Assembly (NCBI RefSeq): GCF_024498175.1
Contig: NZ_CP101823.1
Span: forward strand, 1,860,001-1,924,000
DNA: 64,000 nt
Direction of reading: 5' to 3'
DNA from: Haloplanus salinarum
GTDB lineage: Archaea > Halobacteriota > Halobacteria > Halobacteriales > Haloferacaceae
Shown piece after piece: positions 33,705-43,049 of the stretch. Positions within the stretch are counted from its first letter, which is position 1; every line of letters starts with the position of its first letter. The translations under genes were made by a program, and so were the position numbers. Under the pieces are notes generated by a model. The model was not told the origin of the DNA and did no database searches. It worked only from the letters and a program-made list of their open reading frames with translations.

Positions 33705-36326
33705 TCAGCGGAACCGCCCGAGGACCCGGTAGTCGTCGTCCGGCGTGTACCGCCGGAAGAGGAGGCTGTTGGCCAGCACCGAGACGCTGGAGAGGGCCAT
33801 CGCCCCCGCGGCGAGGACCGGCTGGAGCAAGCCGAGCGAGGCGAGCGGGATCATCGCGGTGTTGTAGCCGAGCGCCCACACGAGGTTCTGCCGGATCTTC
33901 CGGAGGGTCGCGTCCGAGATCCGGATGGCCTTCACCACGTCGCGGGGGTCGTCGCGCATCAGCGTCACGTCCGCGGCCTCGATGGCCACGTCGGTCCCCG
34001 AGCCGATGGCACAGCCGACGGACGCGACGGCGAGGGCGGGGGCGTCGTTCACGCCGTCGCCGACCATCATCGCCTCCCGGCCCTCGTCCTGGATCGCCGC
34101 CACCGCGTCCGACTTGTCCTCGGGGAGCACCTCCGCTCGGACGTTCCCGGGATCGATTCCCACCCGGTCGGCCACCGCGCGCGCGGTGCGCTCGTTGTCG
34201 CCGGTGAGCATCATCACGTCGAGGTCGCGGGCCCGGAGCGCGCTCACGGCCTCGCTCGCGCTCGGTTTCACCGTGTCGGCGTCGGCGACGACCCCGAGGA
34301 GTTCACCGACGCCTGCGGCGGGAACCCGGCCGACCAGCATCGCCGTCTTCCCCTCGGATTCCAGCCGTTCCATCGTCTCGGCGGCGGGCGCGGGATCGAT
34401 CCCGGCGTCGCGCAGGAGTCTCCGGTTGCCGACGAGGACCGTCGCCCCGTCGACCGTCGCCCGGACGCCCCGTCCGGGGACGTTCTCGAAGTCCTCGGGG
34501 TCGCCCACGTCGATGCCGCGCGCCCGGGCGCCGTCGACGATAGCGCGGGCCAAGGGGTGTTCGCTCCCGCGTTCGGCCGTCGCGGCGAGGCGGAGGACCT
34601 CGTTCTCGGTCGGGCGCTCGCGGACGGCCACCCGGCCCCCGTCGGCGGCTGCCCCGTCGTCGGTCGTCGGCCGCCCGTCCGCGAAGGCGACCACGTCGGT
34701 CAACTGCATCTCCCCTTCGGTCAGCGTGCCGGTCTTGTCGAAGACGACCGTGTCCACGTCGCGGGCGCGTTCGAGGACGTCGCCGCCCTTGAACAGGACG
34801 CCGTTGCTCGCGCCGATGGTCGTCCCCACCATCGTCGCCGCGGGCGTCGCCAGCCCTAGCGCACAGGGGCAGGCGATGAGAACCGCCGAGGCGAAGACGA
34901 CGACCGCGAACTCGAAGGTCGAGACGGTGCCGCCGGCGACCGCGGGGCCGCCGGCGACGAGGCCCCACAGCGGCACCCACTCGACGACGGCGGCGAGTGT
35001 CTCGGGGAAGAGAAACCAGAGGACACCCCACAGGAGGGCATTCGCGATCACCGCGGGGACGAAGTACGCGGAGATGCGGTCGGCGAGGTTCTGGATGTCG
35101 GGCTGGCGCGACTGGGCCTCCTTGACCGTGCGGACGATCTCCTGGAGCGCCGTGTCGGCGCCGACCCGCGTCGCCTCGACGACGAGCACGCCGTTCTCGT
35201 TGATCGTGGCGCCGACGACCTCGTCGCCCGCGCCCTTCTCGACGGGGACGGACTCGCCGGTCACCATCGACTCGTCGACCGCGCTGGTCCCGTCGACCAC
35301 GACGCCGTCGGTGGGGATCCGCTCGCCCGGCCGGACCTTCATCCGGTCGCCGACCGCGACGTCCTCGACGGGAACCTCGCGTTCGGCGCCGTCGGCGTCG
35401 ACGAGCGTCGCCGTCTCGGCCTCCATCTCCAGCAGTTTCCGGAGCGCCTCGCCGGCCTGCCCCTTCGACCGGGCCTCCAGGTAGTTGCCGAGCGTGATGA
35501 ACACGAGGATGAGCGCCGCGGTGTCGAAGTAGACCCGTCCCGCGACCAGATCCAGCAGGACTGCGACGGAGTAGACGTACGCCGTCGTCGACCCGAGGGC
35601 GATGAGGACGTCCATGTTGGCGCGGCGGTTCCTCACGAGCGCCGTGTAGGCGTTCCGGTAGAACGGCCGCCCGAGGAGGACCTGCACGGGCGTGGCGAGC
35701 AGGAACCCCACCCAGTGGAACGGGACGCCGAGGAGTCGGTCGGGGAGGTAACTACCCCCGAGCAGGAGTTCCTCGACGAGGAGGAGGAGGAGCGGCGCCG
35801 CGAGCGCCGCCCCGAAGACCGTCAGCCGGCGCTGTCGGCGGATCTCCGCCCGGCGCGCGGTGTCGCGGGCGTCGGGTGCGTCGACGGTCCCCGTGTCGTC
35901 CTCCCCCTCGCGGACCGGCGTGTATCCCGCGTCCGCGACGGCCTCGTGGAGTTCGTCGGGGGACGTGGCCCCGGAGACGTAGGTGACCTGGGCCTCGTCG
36001 GTGGCGTAGTTGACCGTCGCCTCGACGACGCCGGGGACGCCGTCGAGCGCCGCCTCGGTCGTCTCCGCACAGTTCGCACACGACAGGTCGGCGATCCCGA
36101 AGGTCGCGGTCTCCGTGACCACGCCGTAGCCCGCGTCCTCGACGGCCGCGACGATCTCGCGGAGCGACACCGCCTCGGGGTCGTACTCGACGGTCCCCTC
36201 GTCGGTGGCGTAGTTGACCGTCGCGTCGGATACGCCGTCGAGGGTCGTCAGGGCGTCCCCGACCGTGGCCGAGCAGTTGGCACACGACATCCCCGTGATG
36301 TCGAGCCGGGTGGTGCGTGGATCCAT
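33705..36326 (-). CDS. copA: copper-exporting P1B-type ATPase
   Basis: 873 residues from the ATG giving the first HMA domain at the N-terminus. Two HMA domains with metal sites MSCANC (C15, C18) and LSCANC (C83, C86); then eight membrane segments, the CPC transport motif (C486-P487-C488), the phosphorylated Asp in DKTGT (D530), the SEHPLA His-Pro motif and [13 protein letters not shown] plus two HMA domains fits Cu+ export. It faces copZ, the matching chaperone, across a 189-bp divergent region, and the two are presumably induced together by copper. Confidence 0.96.
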   Translation of the reverse strand: MDPRTTRLDITGMSCANCSATVGDALTTLDGVSDATVNYATDEGTVEYDPEAVSLREIVAAVEDAGYGVVTETATFGIADLSCANCAETTEAALDGVPGVVEATVNYATDEAQVTYVSGATSPDELHEAVADAGYTPVREGEDDTGTVDAPDARDTARRAEIRRQRRLTVFGAALAAPLLLLLVEELLLGGSYLPDRLLGVPFHWVGFLLATPVQVLLGRPFYRNAYTALVRNRRANMDVLIALGSTTAYVYSVAVLLDLVAGRVYFDTAALILVFITLGNYLEARSKGQAGEALRKLLEMEAETATLVDADGAEREVPVEDVAVGDRMKVRPGERIPTDGVVVDGTSAVDESMVTGESVPVEKGAGDEVVGATINENGVLVVEATRVGADTALQEIVRTVKEAQSRQPDIQNLADRISAYFVPAVIANALLWGVLWFLFPETLAAVVEWVPLWGLVAGGPAVAGGTVSTFEFAVVVFASAVLIACPCALGLATPAATMVGTTIGASNGVLFKGGDVLERARDVDTVVFDKTGTLTEGEMQLTDVVAFADGRPTTDDGAAADGGRVAVRERPTENEVLRLAATAERGSEHPLARAIVDGARARGIDVGDPEDFENVPGRGVRATVDGATVLVGNRRLLRDAGIDPAPAAETMERLESEGKTAMLVGRVPAAGVGELLGVVADADTVKPSASEAVSALRARDLDVMMLTGDNERTARAVADRVGIDPGNVRAEVLPEDKSDAVAAIQDEGREAMMVGDGVNDAPALAVASVGCAIGSGTDVAIEAADVTLMRDDPRDVVKAIRISDATLRKIRQNLVWALGYNTAMIPLASLGLLQPVLAAGAMALSSVSVLANSLLFRRYTPDDDYRVLGRFR

Positions 36327-36370
36327 CGTGACGTATCCTACGTCCTCCACACTTAGGGGGCTTGCTGCTT

Positions 36371-36413
36371 CGATCCACGGGATCGAGGGGCCGGTAACTT
36401 TCGATCCGAAAGT
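36371..36413. promoter_or_regulatory. two palindromes in the copA-copZ divergent region
   Basis: CGATCC-ACG-GGATCG (36371-36385) and ACTTTCG-ATC-CGAAAGT (36397-36413), both perfect inverted repeats with three-base spacers. Their place between the divergent copper genes makes operator sites for a shared regulator plausible; no regulator gene is adjacent. Confidence 0.4.
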
Positions 36414-36515
36414 CGTTCGGGAGGGGAGTCGGGCCGACACGGGCGGTGGGTTCTCGGGCGGTCCGGCGACGAAACGACAGGTCGAAGCGACCGAGCGCCC
36501 GTAGGCCCGACCGAC

Positions 36516-36734
36516 ATGTCACGAACGATCGGCGTGGAGGGACTGTCCTGCGAGCACTGCGAACGGACGGTCGAGGAGGCGCTGGCGGACGTCGACGGCG
36601 TCACGGCCGCGAGGGCCGACCACGAGACGGATACGGCGACCGTCGAGGGTGACGCGGAGACGGCGGCGCTCGTCGATGCGGTGGCGGCCGCGGGCTACGA
36701 CGGGTCGGCGCCGGCGGTCGAACGGACGGCCTGA
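36516..36734 (+). CDS. copZ: copper chaperone, HMA-domain protein
   Basis: 72 residues, a single heavy-metal-associated domain with the metal-binding loop [10 protein letters not shown] (C12, C15) and the usual beta-alpha-beta-beta-alpha-beta pattern. It would carry Cu+ to the ATPase encoded by the divergent copA gene. Length is normal for CopZ. Confidence 0.9.
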   Translation: MSRTIGVEGLSCEHCERTVEEALADVDGVTAARADHETDTATVEGDAETAALVDAVAAAGYDGSAPAVERTA

Positions 36735-36813
36735 CCGGTCGTCGCTCCCCAGCGGCCGGCCCGGGGGACCGCTCTCCCGAACGGTTAACCCCCTGGCCGT
36801 CGTCCGGACGGGC

Positions 36814-37587
36814 GTGTCCTGGAACACCGTCACGCTCGATGTCGACGACGGAATCGCCCGTCTCACGGTCGACCGCCCCGACGCGCTGAACGCGATGAAC
36901 ACCGAGACGCTGGACGAGATCACGGCGGCCATCGCGGAGGCCGAAGCCGAGTCGGCGCGGGTGCTCGTCCTCACGGGCGCCGGCGACGACGCGTTCATCG
37001 CCGGGGCCGACATCGACTACATGAAGGAGTTCTCGACGCCGGAGGCGCTCGCCTACGCCGAGCGCGGCCAGTCGGTCGTCCGCGACCTGCGGTCGTTCCC
37101 CGGCGTGACCATCGCCGCGATCAACGGCTACGCCTTCGGCGGCGGCTGCGAGTTCGCCCTCGCCTGTGACCTGCGGGTGGCGAGCGAGCGAGCGGTCGTC
37201 GGGCAGACCGAGATCGACCTCGGGATCATCCCCGGGTGGGGCGGCACGCAGCTCCTCCAGCGGCTCGTGTCCGACGAGACGGCGCGCCGGCTGATCTTCT
37301 TCGGCGAACGCCTCGACGCGCAGGACGCCTACGAACGGGGACTCGTCGGCGAGGTGGTCGCCCACGACGACCTCTACGACCACGTCGACGAGATGGCGGC
37401 GGAGCTCGCGTCCAAGCCCCGCCATGCCCTCTATGCGGCCAAGGAGGCGCTCGACGCCTACCACGAGACCGCCGGCGAGGGCGGCTTCACCGTCGAACGC
37501 CGGGCCTGGAGCGGCCTGTTCGGCACCGCCGACCAGCGCGAGGGGATGGACGCCTTCGTCGAGAAGCGCGACCCCGAGTTCGAGTGA
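36814..37587 (+). CDS. enoyl-CoA hydratase/isomerase (crotonase) family protein
   Basis: 257 residues from a GTG, the usual size of the family. The CoA-binding oxyanion loop AGADIDYMKEF (residues 59-69 or so) and FGGGCEFALACD (about 108-119) are intact, and GIIPGWGGTQLL follows. The Glu residue in GGGCEF and the later Glu position correspond to the hydratase pair. Start was chosen because the GTG follows a TTAACC-type box by about 30 bases and family proteins begin here. Involved in acyl-CoA metabolism; whether hydratase or isomerase cannot be told. Confidence 0.9.
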   Translation: MSWNTVTLDVDDGIARLTVDRPDALNAMNTETLDEITAAIAEAEAESARVLVLTGAGDDAFIAGADIDYMKEFSTPEALAYAERGQSVVRDLRSFPGVTIAAINGYAFGGGCEFALACDLRVASERAVVGQTEIDLGIIPGWGGTQLLQRLVSDETARRLIFFGERLDAQDAYERGLVGEVVAHDDLYDHVDEMAAELASKPRHALYAAKEALDAYHETAGEGGFTVERRAWSGLFGTADQREGMDAFVEKRDPEFE

Positions 37588-37596
37588 GAGGCGTCG

Positions 37597-38865
37597 TCAG
37601 TCCCCGGGCGACCACGGCCAGTCGACGGTCCGCTGGGGGTCACCCGTCTCGCCGACCTGCGTGCTCACGAGCACGAGCGCGAGCGTCGCGAGCATCCCGG
37701 CCGCGAGGAAGGGAACGGCGAACCCGAACCGCTCCAGATAGCCCGAGGCGAGGGGGCCGATGGCGACGCCGAGGCCGAAGGCCATCGTCAGCACGGAGAG
37801 GGTGGTCCCCGATTCGCCCTCGCGGGCCAGGTCGCCGGCGACGGCGAGCGACGGGGCGAAGACGAGGGCCACGGCGACGCCGAGCAGGAAGCGGGTGACC
37901 GTCATCGGCGCCGGGGAGAGGACGTAACCCTGGGCGACGGTGGTGGGGACGAGCAGACAGAAGCCCGCGAGGAGGAACGGGCGGCGCCCGTAGCGGTCGG
38001 CGGCCCGACCGATCGGGATCTGGAAGGCGACGTTGGCGAGGGTGACGGCGCCGAACTGGAGGCCGAACCAGAGCGTCCCCTGCCCGAGTCGCTCGTTGAT
38101 CCGGCCTTCGAGGGTGGCGAACATGGCGATACAGATCCCCATGGCGACGGTGCCGAGACCGAGGGTGAACACCGGATCGAGGAGGCGGTCGTCGCCGCGG
38201 ACGGCCACGGAGAGGTCGTCGCTCGCGGCCGTCTCCGGGCGTTCCGGATCGGAGACGAACGCCCAGACGGTCAGGAAGCTGACCGCGGCGCCGGTGACGG
38301 CGACGGCGAAGGCCGCGTCGAAGCCCCGGGCCTCGACGACGAGACCGGCGACGATCGGACCGAACCCGAAGCCGATCAGCCGGAAGGTGTTGAACACGCC
38401 GAAGTTGCTCCCGCGGTCGTGGCCGGTCGCGAGTTCGTTCACCAGCGCCACGGTACAGGGGATGGTGAAGGCGGCGCCGACCCCCTGGAGAACCCGCAGG
38501 AGGACCACGAGCCAGTAGGACGAGACGAGGGCGTAGGCGCCGCTCGCGGCGCCGAGCAACAGGAGGCCAAAGAGGATGAAGGCGCGCCGCCGGCCCGTCC
38601 GGTCGGAGAGGCGGCCGGTGAACGGCTGGGCGAGGCTGTTCAGGAAGCCGAAAAGCGAGAGGACGATGCCGACGAGCAGGTACTCCGTGATCGTCAGCGA
38701 CGCGCCGAGCAGCGACACCCGGGCCCCGACGAGCGACTCGATAGGCACCTGGCCGCTCGCCAGATACAGCGGGAGGACGACGATCAGAAAGGAGTTGCCG
38801 ACGGCGTCGGCCATCCGCGCCAGGCCGAGCGCGAACACGCGGCGGTCCAGATCCAGCAGCCCCAT
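37597..38865 (-). CDS. MFS transporter
   Basis: 422 residues from the ATG giving MGLLDLDRRVFALGLARM; an upstream ATG would add 38 residues with no membrane segment. Twelve hydrophobic segments, the cytoplasmic loop GRLSDRTGRRRAFILFG after TM2 (MFS motif A), and its counterpart GRAADRYGRRPFLLAG in the second half. Substrate unknown; drug or metabolite efflux is likely. Ends close to the convergent crotonase gene. Confidence 0.92.
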   Translation of the reverse strand: MGLLDLDRRVFALGLARMADAVGNSFLIVVLPLYLASGQVPIESLVGARVSLLGASLTITEYLLVGIVLSLFGFLNSLAQPFTGRLSDRTGRRRAFILFGLLLLGAASGAYALVSSYWLVVLLRVLQGVGAAFTIPCTVALVNELATGHDRGSNFGVFNTFRLIGFGFGPIVAGLVVEARGFDAAFAVAVTGAAVSFLTVWAFVSDPERPETAASDDLSVAVRGDDRLLDPVFTLGLGTVAMGICIAMFATLEGRINERLGQGTLWFGLQFGAVTLANVAFQIPIGRAADRYGRRPFLLAGFCLLVPTTVAQGYVLSPAPMTVTRFLLGVAVALVFAPSLAVAGDLAREGESGTTLSVLTMAFGLGVAIGPLASGYLERFGFAVPFLAAGMLATLALVLVSTQVGETGDPQRTVDWPWSPGD

Positions 38866-39002
38866 CTCGTCTTCGGGTTTGCCACCCACGTACCTCACGG
38901 TTGCGCTCCCGATCCGGGGCGACCGTCGTGGACGCACGCCGGTGATCGTGCCCCGGATCGTGGGCCCGTAGCTATTCATACTCCGCGCACGAACGTCGGG
39001 GC

Positions 39003-39464
39003 ATGGAGCACACCGCCGAGGTGACCGGCATCGGGGTGGGCACGAGCGACGACGGGTCGAACGTCCCCGCCGTCCTCCTCGCCGCCAGATCGGAGTATCT
39101 CCCCATCGTCATCACGGCCGACCAGGCGCGCGCGATCCAACTCGGACTGTCGGGGGAACCGTTCGAGCGCCCGCTCACCCACGACCTGCTCGTCGAGATG
39201 CTCACGGAGTTCGGTGGCGCCGTCGACGGCATCCGGATCGACGACCTCGCGGACGGTACCTTCTACGCCAAGGTTGACGTCGAGCGGTACGACGAGGGCG
39301 AGGCGCGGAAGTTCGTCTTCGACGCCCGCCCCAGCGACGCCATCGCGCTCGCGGTCCGCGTCGACTGTCCGATCACCGTCAGCGACGCCGTCCTCGACCG
39401 GGCCGGCCGCCCGGAGGACGAGTTCGAACCCGAGCGCATCGACGACTTCGACGAGGAGCCCTGA
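39003..39464 (+). CDS. bifunctional nuclease family protein (DUF151)
   Basis: 153 residues. The core YLPIVITADQARAIQLGL, TFYAKV and DARPSDAIALAVRVDCPI is the DUF151/BFN signature, found in bacteria, archaea and plants. Plant members have DNase/RNase activity; the archaeal role is unknown. Length is normal. The gene is single, diverging from the MFS gene and 71 bases before the thioesterase gene. Confidence 0.93.
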   Translation: MEHTAEVTGIGVGTSDDGSNVPAVLLAARSEYLPIVITADQARAIQLGLSGEPFERPLTHDLLVEMLTEFGGAVDGIRIDDLADGTFYAKVDVERYDEGEARKFVFDARPSDAIALAVRVDCPITVSDAVLDRAGRPEDEFEPERIDDFDEEP

Positions 39465-39535
39465 TCCGGGCCCCGCGGCGCGGTCGCACCGACGAATCGA
39501 GGGGACTTTTCACGGCCCCGACGCACCCACACGCC

Positions 39536-40009
39536 ATGACCGCGACGCTGGCGGAGTCCCACACCGAGATGACGGAGATCGTCCTCCCCAACGACACGAA
39601 CACGCACGGGCGGGCGCTCGGGGGTGCCGTGCTGCACTGGATGGACGTCTGTGGCGCCATCGCGGCGATGCGATTCGCCAACGAGAAGGTCGTCACCGCG
39701 TCGATGGAACACGTCGACTTCAAGAGCCCCATCGACCTCGGCGAGGTGGTCGTCGTCGAGGCGTACGTCTACGGGACGGGAACCACGAGCATCGAGGTGA
39801 ACGTCGAGGTGCGCGCGGAGAACCCCCAGCAGGACACCGAGCGCGACACCACCTCCTCGTTTTTCACGTTCGTCGCGGTCGACGACGACGGGGATCCCAC
39901 GATGGTGCCCGACCTCGACTGCCCGACGGAGGCCGAACGACGGCTGCGCGACGCCGCCCTCGACGACCGGCAGACGCAGTTCGAACGGCTCGTCGAGCGG
40001 ATGGCGTGA
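39536..40009 (+). CDS. hotdog-fold acyl-CoA thioesterase
   Basis: 157 residues. NTHGRALGGAVLHWMDVCGAIAAMRFA (about 21-47) is the hotdog helix with the NxxGxxxGG-type motif of the YciA/BACH thioesterases, and ASMEHVDFKSPIDLGEVVVVEAYV follows. It cleaves acyl-CoA to free acid and CoA. Single domain, full length. Sits downstream of the DUF151 gene on the same strand. Confidence 0.92.
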   Translation: MTATLAESHTEMTEIVLPNDTNTHGRALGGAVLHWMDVCGAIAAMRFANEKVVTASMEHVDFKSPIDLGEVVVVEAYVYGTGTTSIEVNVEVRAENPQQDTERDTTSSFFTFVAVDDDGDPTMVPDLDCPTEAERRLRDAALDDRQTQFERLVERMA

Positions 40010-40180
40010 CCACTCGTCGAGGAGTTCCGGCGTCCCGCCCGGGATGCCGCGCATCCGGGTGAGGGGGTCGCCGACGCGGATGCCGTCGCCGGTGATGTCG
40101 AACTCCCGGAGCGTCCGCTCGAAGTCGCTCGTGCGCTGTTTCAGGACACCGATGGCCTTCCGGAGTTCGCCCTGAACTTC
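40010..40180 (-). pseudogene. 3' fragment of a KaiC-like RecA-superfamily ATPase
   Basis: On the minus strand one frame reads VLKQRTSDFERTLREFDIT then GIRVGDPLTRMRGIPGGTPELL, the C-terminal signature of archaeal KaiC-like ATPases. The preceding part of the gene is missing: upstream, another frame has an unrelated short reading, and no Walker motifs occur. The frame then runs on without a stop into the antisense of the thioesterase gene. This is a decayed remnant. The rest of the gap up to 40394 holds no recognisable gene apart from the unassigned minus-strand reading around 40185-40290. Confidence 0.55.
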
Positions 40181-40394
40181 GGGGTAATGTTGTCGGCGGG
40201 GTAGCTGCTGTTCCCCTGGGTGGCGACGAACCCGCCGTGCAGGACCCCGTCGACCGCCGACTGACCGACGCCATGGATGCCCCGATTCGGGCGGACGGGG
40301 GATAAGCGACAGCCGTCGTGACAACGAACGGTCAGAAGCCAACCCTTACGGGCAAGTGGCCCGGAGAGGGGACGCCACGGCCCTATCGGGATAC

Positions 40395-41888
40395 ATGTCA
40401 CGGGAACAGGCGGATGGAGCGATCGAAGGGGGCGACGACACCCGTCCGAGCGTCGACGAGCCACGGGTGTTGTTGCTCATGGCTCCGGGTCGCAACCGTG
40501 ACCTCCTGGTCGAGACGCTCGGTCGTCGCTACCGGGTCGAGACGACGACCGACCCGACGGCGCTGGAGACACCCTTCGACTGCTGTGTGTTCGACCGACA
40601 GGGGCTCGACCGAACCGAGTTTTCCCGGATCGCCGACCTCGTCGAGACCGGCCGCGAGACGGGGAGTGCCTTCCTACCGTTCGTGTTGCTGGTCCCGGCC
40701 GAGACCGCCGATTCGGTGGGGACGGCCGTCTGGGACTACGTCGACGACGTGATCGAACTCCCTGTCGGGCGGGCGGAACTCCTCTCCCGGATCGACAACC
40801 TGATCCAGCGACGACGGACCGCCGTCGAACTCGAATCCCGGTCCCGGAAGCTGGAGGAGACGGTCGCCGAACTCCGTCTGAAGGAGCGCGCGATGGACAG
40901 GGCACCGGTCGGGATCACCATCACCGACCCGTCGCGGGACGACAACCCGATGGTCTACGTCAACGATCGGTTCCAGGAGCTGACCGGCTACGACGCCGAG
41001 GAGGTACTCGGGCGGAACTGTCGGCTCCTGCAGGGCGCGGACACCGATCCGGAGACGCGTCGCCTGCTTCGGGAGCGGATCGACGCCGAGCAGCCGGTGT
41101 CGGTCGATATCGTGAACTACCGCAAGAACGACCAGCGGTTCTGGCAGAAACTCGACGTCGCTCCCGTCCGCGACGAGGACGGGCGCGTCGTGAACTTCGT
41201 CGGGTTCCAGACCGAGATCACCGACCGCAAGATCCGGGAGCGACGCCTCGAGGTGCTGAACCGCGTCCTCAGCCACAACCTGAAAAACAAGATGAACCTG
41301 ATCGAGGGTCACGTCGCGTTGCTCCGCGAGGAGCTGGACCGCGACGGCTCGCTCGACTCGCTCGGGGTGATCGAGCGAGCGGCGAACGACCTCATGGCGC
41401 TCGGGGAGTCGGTGCGCCGGATCGACCGGATCATCTCGACCGCCAAACCCGCGGACGAACCGGTCTCCCTACGCGAGCGGATCGAGCAACTGGTGAGCGT
41501 CCTGCGGGACCGCTATCCGACGGCGACGTTCGACGTGACGCTCCCCGACACCACCTGCGACGTCGCAGTCGGGGGGTTGACAGCGGCCCTGGAGGAGGCG
41601 ATGGAGAACGCCGTCCGGCACAACGCCGAGGACGCGCCCGCCGTCGAGGTCCGGGTCGACTCCCGGGACGAGGGGTGGATCGATATCGAAATCGAGGACG
41701 ACGGGCCGGGCATCCCGGAGCGTGAAGTCGAGGTGCTCGAAGGCGGCGAGAGCCCCCTGAACCACGCCGAACGGCTCGGCCTCTGGCAGATATACTGGAT
41801 CGTCACCAAGGCCGGCGGGGAGTTCTCCGTGCGTGACGCGGAGTCGGGGGGAACCGTCGTCACGCTCTCGGTTCCGTGTCGCGACTAG
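40395..41888 (+). CDS. LOV/PAS sensor histidine kinase
   Basis: 497 residues. The N-terminal part (about 20-140) has the length and strand pattern of a receiver-like domain, but no clear phosphorylatable Asp. A PAS domain follows (about 165-280) with GRNCRLLQGADTDPE, the LOV flavin-binding signature GxNCRFLQ with its photoactive Cys (C209 here), and the NYRKNDQRFWQKL strand. Then a HisKA-type helix with the phospho-His in LSHNLKNKMN (H294) and a HATPase with NAVRHNAED, DDGPGIP and LGLWQIYWIV. No cognate regulator is adjacent. The LOV reading is by motif; blue-light sensing is inferred. Confidence 0.88.
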   Translation: MSREQADGAIEGGDDTRPSVDEPRVLLLMAPGRNRDLLVETLGRRYRVETTTDPTALETPFDCCVFDRQGLDRTEFSRIADLVETGRETGSAFLPFVLLVPAETADSVGTAVWDYVDDVIELPVGRAELLSRIDNLIQRRRTAVELESRSRKLEETVAELRLKERAMDRAPVGITITDPSRDDNPMVYVNDRFQELTGYDAEEVLGRNCRLLQGADTDPETRRLLRERIDAEQPVSVDIVNYRKNDQRFWQKLDVAPVRDEDGRVVNFVGFQTEITDRKIRERRLEVLNRVLSHNLKNKMNLIEGHVALLREELDRDGSLDSLGVIERAANDLMALGESVRRIDRIISTAKPADEPVSLRERIEQLVSVLRDRYPTATFDVTLPDTTCDVAVGGLTAALEEAMENAVRHNAEDAPAVEVRVDSRDEGWIDIEIEDDGPGIPEREVEVLEGGESPLNHAERLGLWQIYWIVTKAGGEFSVRDAESGGTVVTLSVPCRD

Positions 41889-42343
41889 TCGAAATCGGGG
41901 AGGTCGTCCGGCGCCTCGTACTCCGTCTCCCACTCGATGTACTCGTCGAGTAACACGTCACACACGGTCTGTCCGAGTTCGGTCATCGCGGCGTTGATGC
42001 CCGAGACCGTCCCCCACGAGTCCAGATCGGGGTGGTACTCGCGTTCCTTCCAGTCCTCGGGAATGCCGGGGGCGTGGTAGCCGACCCGTTCCGCGAAGGA
42101 GTCCCAGAAGAAGTCGAACCGGCGGAGCATCCCCAGGTCCGTGACGATCCCGAACTCCCGTTCGTCGATGTCGGTCGTCTCGGCCCACGCGCCGAAGGCC
42201 TCGGCCCACGCTCCCTCCCGGAGCAGGGCCTCGATCTCCTCGCGCTTGTAATCCGTATCCCCGACCACGTCCGCGTCCTCGTACTCGTTCGGATCGGTCT
42301 CCTCGAGTTCGGGCGGGTCGGGTACGGCGACGTCGAGCGACAT
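41885..42343 (-). CDS. haloarchaeal protein of unknown function
   Basis: 152 residues, very acidic (many Glu and Asp) with clusters of Trp (GAWAEAFGAWAETTD, FDFFWDSFAERVGYHAPGI). No catalytic or metal motif and no membrane segment were seen; mostly helical by composition. It converges on the LOV kinase gene with a four-base overlap and diverges from the DUF7331-like gene. Confidence 0.75.
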   Translation of the reverse strand: MSLDVAVPDPPELEETDPNEYEDADVVGDTDYKREEIEALLREGAWAEAFGAWAETTDIDEREFGIVTDLGMLRRFDFFWDSFAERVGYHAPGIPEDWKEREYHPDLDSWGTVSGINAAMTELGQTVCDVLLDEYIEWETEYEAPDDLPDFD

Positions 42344-42438
42344 GGCCCCAGTTCGTCGCCCGCGGCGATAAAGCCTCGGCGCGTGCGCGACGGACGGTCG
42401 TCGCGCGGTGACCGCAACTGGAACCGCGACCTTTTTGT

Positions 42439-42454
42439 TTTAGGTTTGCCTAAA
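42439..42454 (+). promoter_or_regulatory. DtxR/IdeR-like palindrome (TTTAGG-N4-CCTAAA)
   Basis: A perfect six-base inverted repeat with four-base spacer, nine bases before the ATG at 42463 and directly after a CTTTTTG run that serves as the TATA region. TTAGG/CCTAA half sites are the pattern of metal-dependent DtxR-family repressors, which haloarchaea use for iron control. Placement over the expected transcription start would allow repression. Confidence 0.55.
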
Positions 42455-42462
42455 GGCTCTCG

Positions 42463-42627
42463 ATGGACGCACGCACCCAGTCACACGCCGAGCCATCGTC
42501 GGGTCCGGCGGCCGCCGCCCCCGAGATAGCCGTCTGTGAGAGCGGCCCGGGCACGGCCGTCTTCCTCGAATCGGGGAACACGGACGGATGGATCGCGAGC
42601 GACGTGACCGTCGACGTCCGTCGGTGA
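42463..42627 (+). CDS. 54-residue DUF7331-like protein
   Basis: A small protein with a disordered, Ser/Ala/Pro-rich N-terminus (1-22) and a short beta-type C-terminus (IAVCESGPGTAVFLESGNTDGWIASDVTVDVR). The VFLESGN..GWI pattern resembles the VFYDAENPLAW core I recall for the haloarchaeal DUF7331 group. It stands four bases before the amphi-Trp gene, in one unit controlled by the DtxR-like palindrome. Confidence 0.7.
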   Translation: MDARTQSHAEPSSGPAAAAPEIAVCESGPGTAVFLESGNTDGWIASDVTVDVRR

Positions 42628-42631
42628 ACCC

Positions 42632-42916
42632 ATGTCCGAATCGGATACCGAGAAGACGACGATCAGAACCGGTCGCGAGTTCGAACAGGAGTACCGCCTC
42701 GACGCCGACGAGGCGGGACGGTTCCTGATCGACCTCGGCGAACAGCTCAGGGACGGCGACGAACTGAAAATCGAGACCGACGAGTGGGAACTGCCCTTTG
42801 CCTTCGGCGAACCCGTGTGCCTCGACGTCGACTTCGACGGCGTCGGGGAGCCGGAACTCGAAATCGAACTGGAACTGCCGGGACGAACGGACGAGAGCGC
42901 CCCCGACGTCTCGTAG
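42632..42916 (+). CDS. amphi-Trp domain protein
   Basis: 94 residues. The amphi-Trp plan, a beta-rich fold around residues 10-85 with an amphipathic strand DELKIETDEWELPFAF, is complete, including FLIDLGEQLRDGD. These proteins are common in haloarchaea and often appear with transport or surface genes; function unknown. Directly follows the DUF7331-like gene. Confidence 0.85.
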   Translation: MSESDTEKTTIRTGREFEQEYRLDADEAGRFLIDLGEQLRDGDELKIETDEWELPFAFGEPVCLDVDFDGVGEPELEIELELPGRTDESAPDVS

Positions 42917-43049
42917 GTCGGCGACGGTCCCCGCTTTCCTCCGAAACCACACCCAAGACCGACGGGTCGTACGGACCACTGTAACCGTGTTCCGGTAGGT
43001 CGCCGGACTGTCCTGGCGACCCACCGGTACTGACGGACGATAGACGGTA

